This document shows positions 13,185 through 20,434 of a stretch of DNA of 20,619 bases, piece after piece (positions within the stretch are counted from its first letter, which is position 1; every line of letters starts with the position of its first letter). Source of the DNA: Palsa-744 sp036498265 (GTDB taxonomy: Bacteria; Actinomycetota; Thermoleophilia; Solirubrobacterales; Solirubrobacteraceae); the NCBI GenBank assembly GCA_036498265.1, contig DASYFT010000044.1:1-20619 (forward strand), given 5' to 3'. Below the pieces are notes generated by a model. It did no database searches, had not been told where the DNA came from, and was given only the letters and a program-made list of their open reading frames with translations. The position numbers and the translations under genes were made by a program.

Positions 13185-13829
13185 GTGTCCTCGCCGGCCG
13201 CCGCCTTCTACTTCGACCTCGCCAGCCCGCTGGCCTACCTCGCCTCCGAGCGGGTCCTGCACGAGCTTCCGGCTCCGGCGGAGTGGCGCCCGGTGCTTGC
13301 CGCCGGCCTTCCGGCCGCGGAGACCTTCGAGGCCCACCGCTGCCGCGAGGAGCAGGACATCTTCCGCGAGGAGCTCGGCCGTCGTGCGCGCCGCCTCGGG
13401 CTGCAGCCGCTGCGCTGGCCCGACCCGTTCCCGTTCGACAGCGACATGGCGATGCGGGTTGCGACGTACGCCAAGTCGATCGGCCGTGCGGTCCCCTTCG
13501 CCCAGGCCGCCTTCCGCCAGGCGTTCGCGGGCGGACGCTCGCTCGCCGACCCGGACTCCGTGTTGATCGCCGCCGCGGCCTGCGAGATGCACCCGGCGGC
13601 GGTGCTGCGTGCGGCGGAGCTGGGGTCGGTCGCGGAGCAGCTCGCGAGGAGCACCGCCGAGGCGGCAGCTGCCGGCGTGCTCGACGTCCCGGCGATCCTG
13701 GTGGCGGAGGCGGGCTCGCAGGGAGAGCCGCCCCCCGCCACCGGAGCGCGGGTGTTCATGGGTGAGCGGGCGGTCGAGGACGCCGCGGCGCAGATGCGCT
13801 CGGTTCACGCCGGAGCCCCGAGGCGATGA
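13185..13829 (+). CDS. DsbA-family / 2-hydroxychromene-2-carboxylate isomerase-like protein
   Basis: This 214-residue thioredoxin-fold protein resembles the HCCA isomerase and kappa-class glutathione transferase branch. YFDLASPLAYLASERV at about 9-24 matches the branch signature, with Ser in place of a DsbA Cys pair. The central helical insertion (about 80-135) and the later cis-Pro loop (VLDVPAILVA) are present. Its substrate here is unknown; no aromatic-degradation gene is nearby. The GTG at 13185 is set by the conserved N-terminus, although GGGAAGA is too close to it to be a good Shine-Dalgarno. It sits inside the lpd-pdh operon, 19 bp after lpd, and its stop overlaps the next start (ATGA). 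Confidence 0.8.
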   Translation: MSSPAAAFYFDLASPLAYLASERVLHELPAPAEWRPVLAAGLPAAETFEAHRCREEQDIFREELGRRARRLGLQPLRWPDPFPFDSDMAMRVATYAKSIGRAVPFAQAAFRQAFAGGRSLADPDSVLIAAAACEMHPAAVLRAAELGSVAEQLARSTAEAAAAGVLDVPAILVAEAGSQGEPPPATGARVFMGERAVEDAAAQMRSVHAGAPRR

Positions 13830-14065
13830 GGGCCAACCGCGCCTACCGCATGATCCTCACGCGGGCGGGGCGCGCGCCGGCCGTGCTCGCGGACCCCGCC
13901 CGCGTCGACCACATCGAGGTGGTGGACATCGACAGCGGCGAGGTGATCCTCTTCTGGGACCGTCCGGCGCATGCGGCGGCCAAGCTCGCGCGCGCGCTGC
14001 GCGCCGACCTCGCGCAGCTCGAGGCCACGGAGTTCCTGGCCCGCTGGAGTACCGTGGAGCATTGA
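13826..14065 (+). CDS. Conserved-looking 79-residue protein of unknown function
   Basis: I do not recognise this protein. It has an Arg-rich start (MRANRAYRMILTRAGRAP), then a beta-like stretch (VDHIEVVDIDSGEVILFWD) and an Ala/Leu-rich amphipathic helix (about 46-75). There is no signal peptide, membrane segment or cysteine. It is tied to both neighbours: its ATG overlaps the stop of the DsbA-like gene (ATGA, 13826-13829) and its stop overlaps the pdhA start (TGATG, 14063-14067). That placement makes it a genuine gene and suggests a use linked to the dehydrogenase operon, though the role is unknown. Confidence 0.72.
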   Translation: MRANRAYRMILTRAGRAPAVLADPARVDHIEVVDIDSGEVILFWDRPAHAAAKLARALRADLAQLEATEFLARWSTVEH

Positions 14066-15216
14066 TGCCAGAACTGCCCGAACCGGCCGTCGCTCGCGAG
14101 TGGCTGGCCACGATGAGCCTCATCCGCCGCTTCGAGGAGCGGGCGGGCGAGATGTACGCGCGCGCCAAGATCGGCGGCTTCCTGCACCTCTCGATCGGCG
14201 AGGAGGCCACGATCGTGGGGAGCGCGCGGGCACTGCGCGACACCGACTACCTGATCTCCACCTACCGCTCGCACGGCCATGCGCTCGTCCGCGGCACGCC
14301 TCCCGAGAACGTCATGGCGGAGCTCTTCGGCCGGGTCGACGGCTGCTCGCATGGCCGCGGCGGCTCAATGCACATGTTCGACCTGCAGCGCCGCTTCATG
14401 GGCGGCTACGGGATCGTCGGAGGCAACCTGCCGATCGCGGCCGGCATCGCGCTTGCCACCGACCAGCTCGGCTCGGACGACGTGACGCTGTGCACCTTCG
14501 GCGACGGCGCGTCGAACCAGGGCACCTTCGGCGAGACGCTCAACCTGGCGGCGCTCTGGAGGCTCCCCGTCGTCTTCATGGTGACCAACAACCAGTTCGG
14601 CATGGGGACCGCGCTGCGGCGCCACTCCGCCGTGACCGACCTGCAGCGCAAGGGCGAGAGCCTCGGCGTCCCCGGCGTGCGCTGCGACGGCATGGACGTG
14701 GTCGAGACGAACGCCGTCGTCGCCGAGGCCGTGCGCCGGGTGCGAGAGGAGCGCCGCCCGCTGCTGGTCGAGGCCGTCACGTATCGCTTCCGGGGCCACT
14801 CGATGGCGGACCCCGAGGAGTACCGCACTAAGGAGGAGGTCGAACGCTGGCGCGAGCGCGATCCGATACCCGCCTTCGCCGAGCTGCTCGTTCGCGAGGG
14901 GGTCATCGACGAGGACGACCGCCGGCTGATCGACGAGGACGCGCTCGCGAGAGTGGACGCGGCTGTCGAGTTCGCCGACGCCTCGCCGCTGCCCGCGCCC
15001 GAGGAGCTCTACGACGACGTCTACGTGCTCGACCAGGAGGTGCGTGGCTGGTACTCGCTCGAGACCGCCGATGACCGCGCCGGCGCAACGGACGGGAGCC
15101 GGCAGGAGGGGTCCGGCGGTGCGGCGCCGGCCGCCAACGACGAGATCTCCCAGCAGCTGACCGAGGCGCTCGCGGCCGGCGAGGACGGACGCGAACAGGC
15201 CGAGGGGCCCGCCTGA
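14065..15216 (+). CDS. pdhA: Pyruvate dehydrogenase E1 component, alpha subunit
   Basis: This thiamine-diphosphate subunit decarboxylates the 2-oxoacid in the E1 heterotetramer. It has 383 residues. The TPP motif runs from Gly146-Asp147-Gly148 to Asn175-Asn176. Other family blocks are GFLHLSIGEEA, YRSHGHALVRG, HGRGGSMHMFD, YGIVGGNLPIAAGIALA and the phosphorylation-loop region YRFRGHSMADPEEYRTKEE. About 48 residues after YSLET (from about 15060) are Gly/Ala/Glu-rich and probably disordered. The ATG at 14065 overlaps the preceding stop and has GGAG five bases upstream. Its stop overlaps pdhB. Pyruvate is the most likely substrate; branched-chain oxoacids cannot be excluded from sequence alone. 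Confidence 0.92.
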   Translation: MPELPEPAVAREWLATMSLIRRFEERAGEMYARAKIGGFLHLSIGEEATIVGSARALRDTDYLISTYRSHGHALVRGTPPENVMAELFGRVDGCSHGRGGSMHMFDLQRRFMGGYGIVGGNLPIAAGIALATDQLGSDDVTLCTFGDGASNQGTFGETLNLAALWRLPVVFMVTNNQFGMGTALRRHSAVTDLQRKGESLGVPGVRCDGMDVVETNAVVAEAVRRVREERRPLLVEAVTYRFRGHSMADPEEYRTKEEVERWRERDPIPAFAELLVREGVIDEDDRRLIDEDALARVDAAVEFADASPLPAPEELYDDVYVLDQEVRGWYSLETADDRAGATDGSRQEGSGGAAPAANDEISQQLTEALAAGEDGREQAEGPA

Positions 15217-16253
15217 TGGCAGAGATGCGCTACCGCGAGGCGCTCAACGCCGCGCTGCGCGAGGAGCTGCGCCGCGACGAGCGCGTGGTGCTGCTGGGTG
15301 AGGACATCGGCGTGTTCGGCGGCGCCTTCAAGGTCACCGACGGACTGCTCGAGGAGTTCGGCGAGCACCGCGTGAGGGACACCCCGATCTCCGAGAACAC
15401 GATCGTCGGCGTGGGCGTCGGCGCGGCCATGACGGGCCTGCGGCCGGTGGTGGAGCTGATGACGATCAACTTCTCGCTGCTGGCGTTCGACCAGATCGTC
15501 AACCACGCCGCCCACATCCACTACATGTTCGGCGGCCAGGCGAGGGTGCCGCTCGTGGTACGCATGCCGCAGGGCGCCGGGCACCAGCTCGGCCCCACCC
15601 ACTCCCACTGCCTCGAGGCCATGTTCATGCACGTGCCCGGGCTGCTCGTCGCGGTGCCCGCGACGCCCGCCGACGCCAAGGGGCTGCTGAAGACCGCCAT
15701 CCGCGACGAGAACCCGGTCATCTTCATCGAGCACGAGTCCCTCTACGGCGTGCGCGGCGAGGTGCCCGATGACGAGGAGTACCTCGTGCACTTCGGGCAG
15801 GCACGCGTCGCTCGCGAGGGGTCCGACCTGACGATCGTGGGCATCTCGCGGATGGCGCTCACAGCCGAGCGCGCGGCCGATGCGCTCGCCGCCGAGCACG
15901 GCGTAAGCGCCGAGGTGATCGACCCGCGCACCCTGCGGCCGCTCGACCTCGACACGATCCTCGCCTCGGTCCGCAAGACCAACCGCTGCGTCATCGTCGA
16001 GGAGGGCTGGCCCCACGGGGGGGTCGGCGCGAACCTGGCAGCGCTGATAGCAGAGCAGGCCTTCGACGACCTCGACGCTCCCGTGCAGAGGGTCACGGGG
16101 GCCGACGTGCCGATGCCCTACTCCAAGCCGCTCGAGGACATCGCCTATCCGCACGAGCCGCAGATCGTCCATGCGGCCCTCCTGGCGCTAGGCCGCGAGC
16201 CAACCGTCCCCGGCCACGTGGCGGCAGCCGGCGTGCACGGGGCCGGCGAGTGA
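15216..16253 (+). CDS. pdhB: Pyruvate dehydrogenase E1 component, beta subunit
   Basis: This 345-residue transketolase-like subunit completes the E1 heterotetramer. Landmarks include LLGEDIGVFGGAFKVT, RVRDTPISENTIVGVGVGAAM, RPVVELMTINFSLLAFDQI, the active-site loop GAGHQLGPTHSHCLEAMFMHVPG (shown split: GAGHQLGPTHSHCL, then EAMFMHVPG) and the C-terminal VEEGWPHGGVGANLAAL. The ATG at 15216 overlaps the pdhA stop as TGATG. The last ten residues or so are Gly/Ala-rich. Its own stop overlaps an 18-codon ORF that leads to pdhC. Confidence 0.94.
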   Translation: MAEMRYREALNAALREELRRDERVVLLGEDIGVFGGAFKVTDGLLEEFGEHRVRDTPISENTIVGVGVGAAMTGLRPVVELMTINFSLLAFDQIVNHAAHIHYMFGGQARVPLVVRMPQGAGHQLGPTHSHCLEAMFMHVPGLLVAVPATPADAKGLLKTAIRDENPVIFIEHESLYGVRGEVPDDEEYLVHFGQARVAREGSDLTIVGISRMALTAERAADALAAEHGVSAEVIDPRTLRPLDLDTILASVRKTNRCVIVEEGWPHGGVGANLAALIAEQAFDDLDAPVQRVTGADVPMPYSKPLEDIAYPHEPQIVHAALLALGREPTVPGHVAAAGVHGAGE

Positions 16254-16309
16254 TGAGCGCCGGAGTCCTGGCGCCGGCGCGAGCCGGCTCGATGCTGCCG
16301 GAGCAGTGA
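16253..16309 (+). CDS. 18-residue bridging ORF between pdhB and pdhC
   Basis: The ATG at 16253 overlaps the pdhB stop (TGATG, 16251-16255). The frame reads MSAGVLAPARAGSMLPEQ and stops at 16307-16309, overlapping the pdhC ATG, again as TGATG. It fills the whole gap between the two genes. The peptide has no recognisable motif. The likeliest role, if any, is to carry ribosomes from pdhB to pdhC. GGAG at 16300-16303 also offers pdhC its own Shine-Dalgarno. Translation is inferred, not shown. Confidence 0.45.
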   Translation: MSAGVLAPARAGSMLPEQ

Positions 16310-17724
16310 TGGCCGACATCGTCATGCCGCGCCTGTCGGACACGATGGAGGAGGGCACCATCCTGCGCTGGCTGCGGCGGGACGGCGACGAGGTCACCCG
16401 CGGCGAGGAGCTCGTGGAGATCGAGACCGACAAGGCCACCATGACCTACGAGTCCGACCAGGCCGGCGTGCTTCAGACGCTCGCCTCCGAGGGGGACACC
16501 CTCGCGGTGGGCGCCGTCATCGCGCGCGTCGGCGAGCCTGCCGAGGTGGCCGGTCAGGCGCACGCAGCGCCACAGGAAGCGGGCTCAGGGCAGGCGAGCG
16601 CGGACGCGGTGCAGGCGCCACGGCAGGAAGGCCCGGCACGGGAGGCCACGGGGCCGACGGTCGGGGCAACCGGCGCGGCGGCCGGCACGACCGGCGTGTC
16701 GGCGGATGGTGCCGCTGCTCGAGCGGACGGGGGGCGGGTCAAGGCGTCTCCCCTGGCGAGGCGGATCGCGCGCGAGCGCGGACTCGACCTGCAGGCGATC
16801 CCGGGCAGCGGACCGGGTGGACGGATCGTCAAGGCCGATCTCGAGCGAGGCGTCGTGGCCGCGCCCGAGGTGGCGGCGGGGGGCGCGACGCAGCAGCCAT
16901 CAGCGGCCGGGGCGCCGGGCGCGACGCAGCAGCCACCAGCGGCCGGGGCGGCGGGCGCCACGGGCCCGACTCAGCCGTCGCTCGAGGACGTCACGACGGC
17001 GAAGGGCGTGACCACCGAGGTGGAGCTATCGCGCACGCAGCAGACGATCGCCCGCCGGATGGCGGAGTCGAAGGCCACGATCCCGGACTTCGAGCTCCTG
17101 ATCGATGTCGACATGGAGCAGTGCGTGGCGCTCCGCTCGGAGCTGAAGCGTGTCTCGGAGCAGAGAAGGAGCCGCGCCGCGGACGCCACCGGTCAGCTCG
17201 AGGCGCCGACCTACAACGACATGATCGTCAAGGCCAGCGCCCTGGCGCTGCGCGAGCATCCGCGCGCCAACGGCAGCTACCGCGACGGCCGCCTGCAGCT
17301 GCACTCGCGCATCAACGTGGGCGTCGCGGTCGCCGCCCAGGACTCGCTCGTCGTGCCCACCGTCTTCGACGCCGACGAGAAGTCACTCGGGGAGATCGCG
17401 CGGGAGACTCGCGCCCTGGCCGGGCGGGTGCGCGAGGGAACGATCACGCCGCCGGAGCTCGGAGGAGGCACCTTCACCGTCTCCAACCTGGGGATGTACG
17501 GAGTGCGCAGCTTCACCGCCATCATCAACCCGCCGCAGGCCGCCATCCTCTCCGTCGGCTCGTTGGAGGCGCGCGCGGTCGTGGTGGAGGGCGAGGTGAG
17601 CGCTCGCCACACCATGACGCTCACGCTCGCATGCGACCACCGCATCCTCTACGGCGCCGAAGCCGCGCAGTTCCTCGCTCGCGTGCGTGACCTGCTGCAG
17701 ACACCGAGCGCGCTCACGCTCTGA
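16309..17724 (+). CDS. pdhC: Dihydrolipoamide acetyltransferase (E2)
   Basis: E2 forms the core of the complex and moves acetyl groups from E1 to CoA. It has 471 residues. One lipoyl domain (about 1-78) carries Lys42 in EIETDKATM. An Ala/Gly/Thr-rich linker follows, then the E1/E3-binding domain (144-180, ASPLARRIARERGLDL and GSGPGGRIVKADL). A second linker contains a 36-bp tandem repeat. The catalytic domain (about 235-471) ends CDHRILYGAEAAQFL; His444 is present, but Tyr448 stands where many E2s have Asp. I recall plastid and cyanobacterial E2s with the same Tyr. ATG 16309 is chosen over GTG 16306 because GGAG is five bases from it. It ends the operon. Confidence 0.93.
   Translation: MADIVMPRLSDTMEEGTILRWLRRDGDEVTRGEELVEIETDKATMTYESDQAGVLQTLASEGDTLAVGAVIARVGEPAEVAGQAHAAPQEAGSGQASADAVQAPRQEGPAREATGPTVGATGAAAGTTGVSADGAAARADGGRVKASPLARRIARERGLDLQAIPGSGPGGRIVKADLERGVVAAPEVAAGGATQQPSAAGAPGATQQPPAAGAAGATGPTQPSLEDVTTAKGVTTEVELSRTQQTIARRMAESKATIPDFELLIDVDMEQCVALRSELKRVSEQRRSRAADATGQLEAPTYNDMIVKASALALREHPRANGSYRDGRLQLHSRINVGVAVAAQDSLVVPTVFDADEKSLGEIARETRALAGRVREGTITPPELGGGTFTVSNLGMYGVRSFTAIINPPQAAILSVGSLEARAVVVEGEVSARHTMTLTLACDHRILYGAEAAQFLARVRDLLQTPSALTL
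16881..16952 (+). repeat. 36-bp tandem repeat in the E2 linker
   Basis: Two near-identical units (16881-16916 and 16917-16952) encode GGATQQPSAAGAP-like and GATQQPPAAGAA segments, with a third partial unit after them. They lengthen the flexible linker between the subunit-binding and catalytic domains of PdhC. The reading frame is kept. Confidence 0.75.
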
Positions 17725-17730
17725 CTCGCA

Positions 17731-17759
17731 CGGACCGGCGGCTCCGGCAAGGTCCGCCG
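17731..17759. terminator. Hairpin between convergent pdhC and the SurA-like gene
   Basis: CGGACC (17731-17736) can pair with GGTCCG (17751-17756), or CGGCGG (17736-17741) with CCGCCG (17754-17759). The 40-bp gap between convergent stop codons holds little else. No T-tract is present. It is a plausible two-way terminator. Confidence 0.4.
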
Positions 17760-17764
17760 ACGTA

Positions 17765-18574
17765 CTACAACGGCGGGCTGACCACGTGGCCGCAGTCGGC
17801 GACGGCGTATCCGGTGGTGCAGTAGGTGCGGGCCTGCCAGCGTCGTTTGAAGTCGTGGATGAACCGCACGAGCGCGCGCTGCCGGGCCTGGGCGCTTCGA
17901 CGGCCTCTCAGCACGTGCGCCTGCACCCGCGTCGAGAGCAGGTTCAGCCGAACGCGGAAGAGCAGGTCCGCCGGAGTCTGCCCGGATTCCCTGAGGAACC
18001 TCCCGAATTCCCCGTGCCGCGGGAACTGCTGGAAACGGATGCGCTCGAAGGCGCGGCGAACCGTCGGGGCTGCGAGGTGGATGTGCAGCGCGCGAGCTTC
18101 TTCGAGGATCCAGTCGGAGGAGATCAGGAACGACAGCACCTCGTCGGCGATCTGGCCTGCGCTCGCCGGGTGCTTCGGCGCCGGGCCTTCGCTCTTCCTG
18201 GCGACGTCCGACCAGTGCGCGAAGACCGCACCGGTGATCGGCAGGCTGCCAACGCACACGAGGATCTGCGTCGCCGGTGGGGCCGCGAGCGGAGGTTGCG
18301 CGAGCGCCGCTGCCGGAGCGAGCGCGCGCGCCGCCCGACCGAGCGCGGCAGCGGCCCCCGGAGGCGCTTCCGGGCACGTTTCCGGGGCGGCCACCATCCC
18401 GGCTCGGGCCCGCGGGGCGGCAGCCGACAGGCGTGGGGAGGCGGGCGACGAGCGCGGGGCGGCGGCCGACAGGCGCGGGGCGGCGGCCGACACGCAGCAG
18501 GCGGCCAGCAGGGCGCCCGCGAGCGTCATCCAGGAGCGAGACCACCGCGCCGGACCCCCTTGCAGAGCCTCCAT
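17765..18574 (-). CDS. SurA-like lipoprotein without a parvulin domain
   Basis: This 269-residue exported protein has a signal peptide with lipobox LLAAC (Cys26). A Ser/Ala/Pro/Arg region follows with four 7-residue repeats (28-55), then an Ala/Pro linker to about 103. Residues 105-215 resemble the SurA N-terminal chaperone domain: VGSLPITGAVFAHWSDVARK, ADEVLSFLISSDWILEEARA, FGRFLRESGQTPADLLFRVR. A parvulin isomerase domain would normally follow, but the sequence goes straight to a C-terminal tail with Cys252 and Cys261 (ARTYCTTGYAVADCG), perhaps a disulfide. It may be a periplasm-side folding factor. The ATG at 18574 has TACGCT six bases upstream. An upstream ATG at 18625 lies inside the lipB promoter and start region and is unlikely. 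Confidence 0.72.
   Translation of the reverse strand: MEALQGGPARWSRSWMTLAGALLAACCVSAAAPRLSAAAPRSSPASPRLSAAAPRARAGMVAAPETCPEAPPGAAAALGRAARALAPAAALAQPPLAAPPATQILVCVGSLPITGAVFAHWSDVARKSEGPAPKHPASAGQIADEVLSFLISSDWILEEARALHIHLAAPTVRRAFERIRFQQFPRHGEFGRFLRESGQTPADLLFRVRLNLLSTRVQAHVLRGRRSAQARQRALVRFIHDFKRRWQARTYCTTGYAVADCGHVVSPPL
18410..18493 (-). repeat. Four 21-bp units encoding a heptad Ser-Ala-Pro-Arg repeat
   Basis: The SurA-like lipoprotein reads VSAAAPR, LSAAAPR, SSPASPR, LSAAAPR directly after its lipidated cysteines. The units are 21 bp, and the third is diverged. They give a flexible, basic tether between lipid anchor and chaperone-like domain. Confidence 0.75.
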
Positions 18575-18580
18575 CGCGTG

Positions 18581-18586
18581 AGCGTA
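18581..18586 (-). promoter_or_regulatory. -10 box of the SurA-like gene
   Basis: TACGCT on the minus strand ends six bases before the ATG at 18574. It is back to back with the lipB -10 box (18598-18603), and the gap between the two start codons is only 38 bp, so the two promoters overlap. Confidence 0.42.
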
Positions 18587-18597
18587 GCGCGCACCGC

Positions 18598-18603
18598 TAG
18601 GCT
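18598..18603 (+). promoter_or_regulatory. -10 box of lipB-lipA
   Basis: TAGGCT ends nine bases before the lipB ATG at 18613; the same hexamer precedes lpd. No Shine-Dalgarno is present between box and start. Confidence 0.42.
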
Positions 18604-18612
18604 GAGACCACG

Positions 18613-19410
18613 ATGGCCGGAGCACGAGCGAGGATCGGCACCGCAGGAGCCGCAGACGAGCTCTGGGTCTGCCACCTCGGGCTTCTCGGATACGCCGAGG
18701 CGCTCGCGATCCAGCACCGCCTGCGCGCGCGCCGCCAGGAGGGGGAGCTGCCGGACATGCTGCTGCTGCTCGAGCACACGCCGGTGTACACGCGTGGGCG
18801 ACGGGCCAGCGCCGAGGAGCTGCCGTTCGGGGAGTCGTTCTACCGGGCTCGAGGCGCCGAGGTGCACACCACGGACAGGGGCGGCCGGGTCACCTACCAC
18901 GGCCCGGGCCAGCTCGTCGGCTATCCGATCATGGCGGTGGCCGACGTGCAGACGCACCTGCGCACGATCGAAGCCGCGATCGTCGAGGCGCTCGCGGGGG
19001 CCGGCGTCGCTGCACGCTCACGTCACGACGAGGGCATCGACTACACGGGCGTATGGGTGCAGGAGCGCAAGATCGCCTCGATCGGCGTCCACGTCGCCCG
19101 CGGTGTCAGCACCCACGGCTTCGCGGTCAACGTGGAGAACAGCCTCGAGCCGTTCTCCTGGGTCGTGGCCTGCGGGTTGCCCGGCGTCACGATGACCTCG
19201 CTGGCCGCCGAGACCGGCGCCGCGGGAGAGCGCCTGCCCTGCTTCCGCAAGCGCATGGCCTACGCCTTCTCCCGCGCGCACGGCAGGCGCCAGCGCCTGG
19301 TCTCACCGGGGCGCCTCGGCATCGCCACGCCGCACGCCGCGGGGCTCGCGGCCGAGCGAGCCCCCTTCTCGGTCTCTAGACCATCCGCCCCCGAAGCGGT
19401 GCCGGCGTGA
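18613..19410 (+). CDS. lipB: Octanoyltransferase
   Basis: LipB moves octanoate from acyl carrier protein to lipoyl-domain lysines, the first step of lipoate synthesis in place. The 265 residues show LLLLEHTPVYTRGRR, RGGRVTYHGPGQLVGYPI, GVWVQERKIASIGVHV and THGFAVNV. The catalytic pair is Lys153 (RKIASIG) and Cys187 (VACGLPGVTMTSL). About 45 residues at the C-terminus are low-complexity and exceed the usual family length. The ATG at 18613 lacks a Shine-Dalgarno and has TAGGCT nine bases upstream. Its stop overlaps the lipA start as GTGA. PdhC, 0.9 kb to the left, is a likely acceptor. Confidence 0.95.
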   Translation: MAGARARIGTAGAADELWVCHLGLLGYAEALAIQHRLRARRQEGELPDMLLLLEHTPVYTRGRRASAEELPFGESFYRARGAEVHTTDRGGRVTYHGPGQLVGYPIMAVADVQTHLRTIEAAIVEALAGAGVAARSRHDEGIDYTGVWVQERKIASIGVHVARGVSTHGFAVNVENSLEPFSWVVACGLPGVTMTSLAAETGAAGERLPCFRKRMAYAFSRAHGRRQRLVSPGRLGIATPHAAGLAAERAPFSVSRPSAPEAVPA

Positions 19411-20372
19411 GCGCCACGCGATCCCGCGCCAACCCCGGTGGGATGGACGTGCTGCGCGTGCTCGGCCCGGACGTGCGTCCGCTGCGGGAGCGCAAGCCGC
19501 CGTGGTTCAAGGTCCCGCCGCCGGGTGGAGAGCGCTACCGGGAGCTGACCGAGCTGATCCGCTCGGAGAACCTCCACACCGTCTGCCAGGAGGCCGCATG
19601 CCCGAACGTCGGCGAGTGCTGGGAGCGCGGCACCGCGACGTTCATGATCCTCGGCGACACCTGCACGCGCCGGTGCGGGTTCTGCAACGTGAAGACTGGC
19701 AGGCCGACCTGGAACGACCCGCTCGAGCCCGCCCGCGTGGCCCGCTCGATCGCGAGGATGGGCCTGCGCCACGCGGTCATCACGTCGGTCGACCGTGACG
19801 ACCTTCCCGACAAGGGCGCCTCGGCCTTCGTCGGCGTCATCCGCCAGGTGCGCAGTCAGGCGCCCGGTTGCCAGATCGAGGTCCTCACACCGGATTTCCA
19901 GGGGCACGAGATGCCCCTCGCGAAGGTGATAGCGGAGCGCCCCGACGTGTTCAACCACAACGTCGAGGTGGTTCCGCGGCTCTACCCCCTCGCCAGGCGT
20001 GGATCGCAGTTCAGCCGCTCCTGCCGGGTGCTCCGCCTCGCCGCCGAGCTTGGCGAGGGAGAGGTCGTGACGAAGTCCGGGCTGATGGTCGGCCTCGGCG
20101 AGACGCACGAGGAGATGGTCGATGCGTTCGCCGCGCTGCGCGACAGCGGTGTCCAGGTGCTGACGGTCGGCCAGTACCTGCGCCCGTCCGAGCGCCACCT
20201 GCCCGTCGTCCGCTACTGGCACCCCGACGAGTTCGCCGAGCTGGAGCTCGCCGCCTACGAGCTCGGCTTCGACCACGTCGCCGCCGGCCCGCTCGTCCGC
20301 TCCTCATACCACGCCGACCTCCACGTCCCCCAGCCCCACGCCGGGGTCGGCCCGCTGGCCGCCGCCGGGTAA
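19407..20372 (+). CDS. lipA: Lipoyl synthase
   Basis: LipA is a radical-SAM enzyme that inserts two sulfurs into octanoyl-lysine to form lipoyl groups. It has 321 residues. The auxiliary-cluster cysteines are Cys60, Cys65 and Cys71 (CQEAACPNVGEC). The radical-SAM cluster cysteines are Cys86, Cys90 and Cys93 (CTRRCGFC). The C-terminal RSSYHAD supplies the conserved Ser ligand. Other blocks include ITSVDRDDLPDKGA, EVLTPDFQG, FNHNVEVVPRLYP and KSGLMVGLGE. The GTG at 19407 overlaps the lipB stop; the ATG at 19443, after GGTGGG, is an alternative that would drop 12 residues. The pair lipB-lipA forms a complete lipoylation unit. Confidence 0.97.
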   Translation: MSATRSRANPGGMDVLRVLGPDVRPLRERKPPWFKVPPPGGERYRELTELIRSENLHTVCQEAACPNVGECWERGTATFMILGDTCTRRCGFCNVKTGRPTWNDPLEPARVARSIARMGLRHAVITSVDRDDLPDKGASAFVGVIRQVRSQAPGCQIEVLTPDFQGHEMPLAKVIAERPDVFNHNVEVVPRLYPLARRGSQFSRSCRVLRLAAELGEGEVVTKSGLMVGLGETHEEMVDAFAALRDSGVQVLTVGQYLRPSERHLPVVRYWHPDEFAELELAAYELGFDHVAAGPLVRSSYHADLHVPQPHAGVGPLAAAG

Positions 20373-20434
20373 GGCTCGCGCAATATCGCCCGGCCGGTGA
20401 TCCCGCCCGACCGTCGCGTCAGGATGGTGGCCGG

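Noticed and set aside
16306..16308. GTG start for pdhC, one codon before ATG 16309
   Set aside because: The GGAG Shine-Dalgarno would be only two bases away, and ATG 16309 starts the standard MADIVMPRLSDTM sequence.
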